From Xanthomonas sp. CFBP 8443 (GTDB lineage: Bacteria > Pseudomonadota > Gammaproteobacteria > Xanthomonadales > Xanthomonadaceae): 64,000 nt of DNA. Positions 61,938-64,000 of this stretch are shown piece by piece (the stretch's first letter is position 1; each line of letters opens with the position of its first letter). The stretch covers positions 62,001-126,000 of the forward strand of contig NZ_CP102592.1 of the NCBI RefSeq assembly GCF_025666195.1, in the 5' to 3' direction. Made by a program: the position numbers and the translations under genes. The notes under the pieces were generated by a model that saw only the letters and a list, made by a program, of their open reading frames with translations, was not told where the DNA came from and made no database searches.

Positions 61938-62603
61938 TCAGCCGATGCGCATCGACAGCTCCACATCCTCGGCGAACGGGATGGACAGGTAGCCCGCGTC
62001 GGGCGAGCGTACCTGCGCCAGGTACTCGGGGCTGTAGTCGGCATTGTCGGCGACGATCAGTGCGCCGGGCCTGAGACGCGTTTCCAGCAACGCCAGCACC
62101 TGCGGGTACAAGGCCTTGGCGCCGTCGAGCAGCAGCAGGTCGATGCTGTCGGGCAGGTTGCTGCGCAGCGTCTGCAAGGCATCGCCCTCGCGGATCTCCA
62201 CCAGGTCGTCGAGTCCGCCGGCGCGCAGGTTGTCGTGGGCGCGCAGCACCTTGGACGGCTCGAACTCGCTGCCGATGAGCTGCCCGCCGCCGTTGTCGCG
62301 CAAGGCCGCGGCCAGGTGCAGGGTGGAGATGCCGAACGAGGTGCCGAATTCGACGATCGTGCGTGCGCGGCAGCTGCGCGCCAGCATGTATAGCAGCACG
62401 CCGGTCTCGCGCGAGACGGCCAGCGGCAGATCCTTCAGCTGGCTGTATAACTCCACGTAGTCGGTCTTGCTGCGCATCAGGCGCTCCCGCTCCTCGGTCG
62501 GGATTTCGGCGAATGCGGACATCGCCGTCGCCGTCGTCGCAGCGGCCTCGTCGAACAGGCGGTCGAGCAGGGGGGCGAGCGGTGCAGTGGTCAGGGTACT
62601 CAT
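61938..62603 (-). CDS. Class I SAM-dependent O-methyltransferase
   Basis: From the ATG at 62603 the protein has 221 residues; another ATG at 62633 is possible. Motif I is TIVEFGTSFGISTLHLAAAL, followed by LIGSEFEPSKVLRAHDNLR, and the DLLLLDGAKALYP segment is typical of class I O-methyltransferases of the catechol type (OMT_3). Substrate unknown. It is divergent from a TetR-type regulator, with an inverted-repeat operator between, so it is probably regulated by that protein. Confidence 0.82.
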   Translation of the reverse strand: MSTLTTAPLAPLLDRLFDEAAATTATAMSAFAEIPTEERERLMRSKTDYVELYSQLKDLPLAVSRETGVLLYMLARSCRARTIVEFGTSFGISTLHLAAALRDNGGGQLIGSEFEPSKVLRAHDNLRAGGLDDLVEIREGDALQTLRSNLPDSIDLLLLDGAKALYPQVLALLETRLRPGALIVADNADYSPEYLAQVRSPDAGYLSIPFAEDVELSMRIG

Positions 62604-62640
62604 CGATCGTTGCCGTTTTTGTGCGTCCGTCATCGGACCG

Positions 62641-62676
62641 GAATAGAATGCGACTGATCCGTCACATTCGCTATTC
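62641..62676. promoter_or_regulatory. Inverted-repeat operator between the methyltransferase and the TetR gene
   Basis: GAATAG, AATG and GAC on the left are mirrored by GTC, CATT and CTATTC on the right across TGATCC. The site lies between the two divergent starts and 16 bases before the regulator ATG. Confidence 0.65.
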
Positions 62677-62691
62677 GCATTGGCCTGCCGC

Positions 62692-63333
62692 ATGAACGAT
62701 CGCCGGAAAACCAGAATTTCTCCGAGAAAACGGCCGCAACAGGCGCGCTCCAACCTGCTCGTGGCGGTCATCCTGGAAGCGGCAGCTCAGGTTTTGGCCA
62801 AGGAAGGGATGCAGCGCTTCACCACCGCGCGGGTGACCGAGAAGGCCGGGGTGAGCATCGGCTCGCTGTACCAGTACTTCCCGAACAAGGCGGCGATCCT
62901 GTTCCGGCTGCAGAGCGACGAATGGCGGCAGACCAGCGACCTGTTGCGCGGCATCCTCGAGGACGCGCAGCGTCCGCCGCTGGAACGGCTGCGCCTGCTG
63001 GTGCACGCCTTCGTACGCTCGGAATGCGAGGAGGCGCAGATGCGCACGGCGCTCGCTACCGCCGCGCCGCTGTACCGCGACGCGCCCGAGGCGCAGCAGG
63101 CGCGCGCCTCGGGAAAGCGCACGTTGCGACGCTTCATGCGCGAGGTCCTGCCCGATGCGCCGGCAGCCACCCGCACCCTGGCCGGCAACCTGATCAAGAC
63201 GACGCTCGGGGCGGGGGCCAAGGAGTTTTCGGAAACGCCGCGTAGCGCCGCCCAGATCCGCGCCTATGCCGACGCCATGGCGGATATGTTCTGCGCCTAC
63301 CTGCAGCGGCTCGCGTCGCGTTCTGTGGCATAG
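62692..63333 (+). CDS. TetR/AcrR-family transcriptional regulator
   Basis: The ATG at 62692 gives 213 residues. The N-terminal HTH is at about residues 20-60: LVAVILEAAAQVLAKEGMQR, FTTARVTEKAGVSIGSLYQY and FPNKAAIL. The C-terminal ligand domain is helical, with no recognised ligand. The inverted repeat just upstream is its probable operator, and the divergent methyltransferase is its probable target. Bases 63334-63549 downstream show nothing clear. Confidence 0.88.
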   Translation: MNDRRKTRISPRKRPQQARSNLLVAVILEAAAQVLAKEGMQRFTTARVTEKAGVSIGSLYQYFPNKAAILFRLQSDEWRQTSDLLRGILEDAQRPPLERLRLLVHAFVRSECEEAQMRTALATAAPLYRDAPEAQQARASGKRTLRRFMREVLPDAPAATRTLAGNLIKTTLGAGAKEFSETPRSAAQIRAYADAMADMFCAYLQRLASRSVA

Positions 63334-63549
63334 CCGGGAGCGGCCCATGAAAGCGGCTGCGAACGCTGGTGCAGCGCTGCCAGCGCACCGGGCTCTGTCC
63401 GCGCGGGCAGATGAGCTTGGTCGAGGCATCCCGGACCGCATATGCTGCTCTAGCCGAAGACGTCCCGGTGATAGGCGGCAAGCGCTCGTGCCGATGTAGA
63501 GCGGTAGCGCTCGCCTTGCTGAAATACCTCCATCAACGCAGGTAGCCCA

Positions 63550-63912
63550 ATGTTCAAGAACCTCATCCCGAAGATCTTCTACGACAAGCTGCAGGACGGA
63601 CTCGACTTCTTCGTCGATGGCCTGGGCTTTGCCGTGCAGTACCAAGACGCCACGATGGCCGTCGTCGCCCGCGACGGCGCCAAGGCCTATCTGGTCGAGA
63701 ACCCCGAGTGGGCGGCGAAGGACCGTCCGGAGCTCAGCATCGACACCGACGATGTCGATGCGATCTTCGCGGAAATGTCCGCACGCGTGCCGCATCTGCT
63801 ACACCCGAATTGCAACACCGTCGCGCTCAGGCCCTGGGGTTCGCGCGAATTTGCGATGCTGGACAAGACCACGGTATGCGTGAACTTTCGCGAGTGGCCG
63901 GCGGAAGGTTGA
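63550..63912 (+). CDS. VOC/glyoxalase/bleomycin-resistance-fold protein
   Basis: The protein has 120 residues: LIPKIFYDKLQDGLDFFVDGL, DATMAVVARDGAKAYLVE, SIDTDDVDAIFAEMSARVP, and RPWGSREFAMLDKTTVCVNF, the normal two-unit VOC order with the REFAMLD segment before the last strand. Substrate unknown. ACGCAGG upstream is a weak ribosome-binding site. From 63913 to the end of the window no gene is recognised. Confidence 0.8.
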   Translation: MFKNLIPKIFYDKLQDGLDFFVDGLGFAVQYQDATMAVVARDGAKAYLVENPEWAAKDRPELSIDTDDVDAIFAEMSARVPHLLHPNCNTVALRPWGSREFAMLDKTTVCVNFREWPAEG

Positions 63913-64000
63913 GCATGTTCGCCGCGGCCACGGCAGTCGCGTTGGCATGACGGCAAGGGTCAGGCAGCGCTGCAGCGCCTTCGGCGCAAAGCCGCGCGGT

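Overview
The window is GC-rich proteobacterial chromosome and looks like Xanthomonas or a close relative. The evidence is gene content and repeats: a compact xylan/glucuronoxylan locus under a LacI-type XylR, xanthomonad-type integron attC sites, many REP repeats built on GTGGGAGGGACTTCAGTCCCGAC and its variants, and GGGGTCAGAGTGCACT repeats. The species is not fixed by what can be seen.

Region 1 (1-2.44 kb) is the distal end of a chromosomal integron cassette array. Five attC-like sites separate cassettes that encode a 77-residue unknown, a DUF6602 protein and a DUF4145 protein, plus one cassette with no gene. The integrase should lie to the left, outside the window. Region 2 (2.6-18.5 kb) is an accessory island, almost all on the plus strand: an intact symE toxin gene with a structured leader and a second symE remnant, a Fur-box-preceded TonB-dependent receptor, an Imm10-type orphan immunity gene, a decayed Phd/ParE toxin-antitoxin pair with its operator, and many small secreted, lipoprotein or membrane genes. 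Degenerate attC-like sequences lie between several of these, and one 45-bp promoter module occurs three times.

Region 3 (18.7-46.5 kb) is mostly core genome: a second TonB-dependent receptor, tdk, rep, glyQ-glyS, a GspE-type ATPase, tatABC, a SYLF-domain protein, hemH, a YgjP-type protease, rdgC and ttcA. Two IS110-family elements (22.35-23.58 kb and 36.03-37.19 kb) each sit inside a REP sequence with a CT core. For each, the 5' non-coding end can be read as a bridge RNA whose target guides match REP and whose donor guides match the element's own ends. This is the most striking signal in the window. REP sequences also form tandem arrays (43.7-44.55 kb, 226-bp units; 27.85-28.26 kb, about 166-bp units; 59.7-59.9 kb, about 61-bp units), and one REP is translated within glyS.

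Region 4 (46.7-61.4 kb) is the xylan locus: a palindromic XylR box, xylA, divergent xylR, then an operon of alpha-glucuronidase (GH67), an acetylesterase, D-mannonate dehydratase, a GH43 and a GH3 enzyme, mostly joined by 1-4 base stop/start overlaps, followed after a REP cluster by uxuB. Together these remove acetyl and methylglucuronate side groups from xylo-oligosaccharides, release and isomerise xylose, and carry the hexuronate branch to 2-keto-3-deoxygluconate. Region 5 (61.5-64 kb) holds a small membrane protein, an O-methyltransferase divergent from a TetR regulator across an inverted-repeat operator, and a VOC-fold protein. No tRNA, rRNA or CRISPR array was seen.
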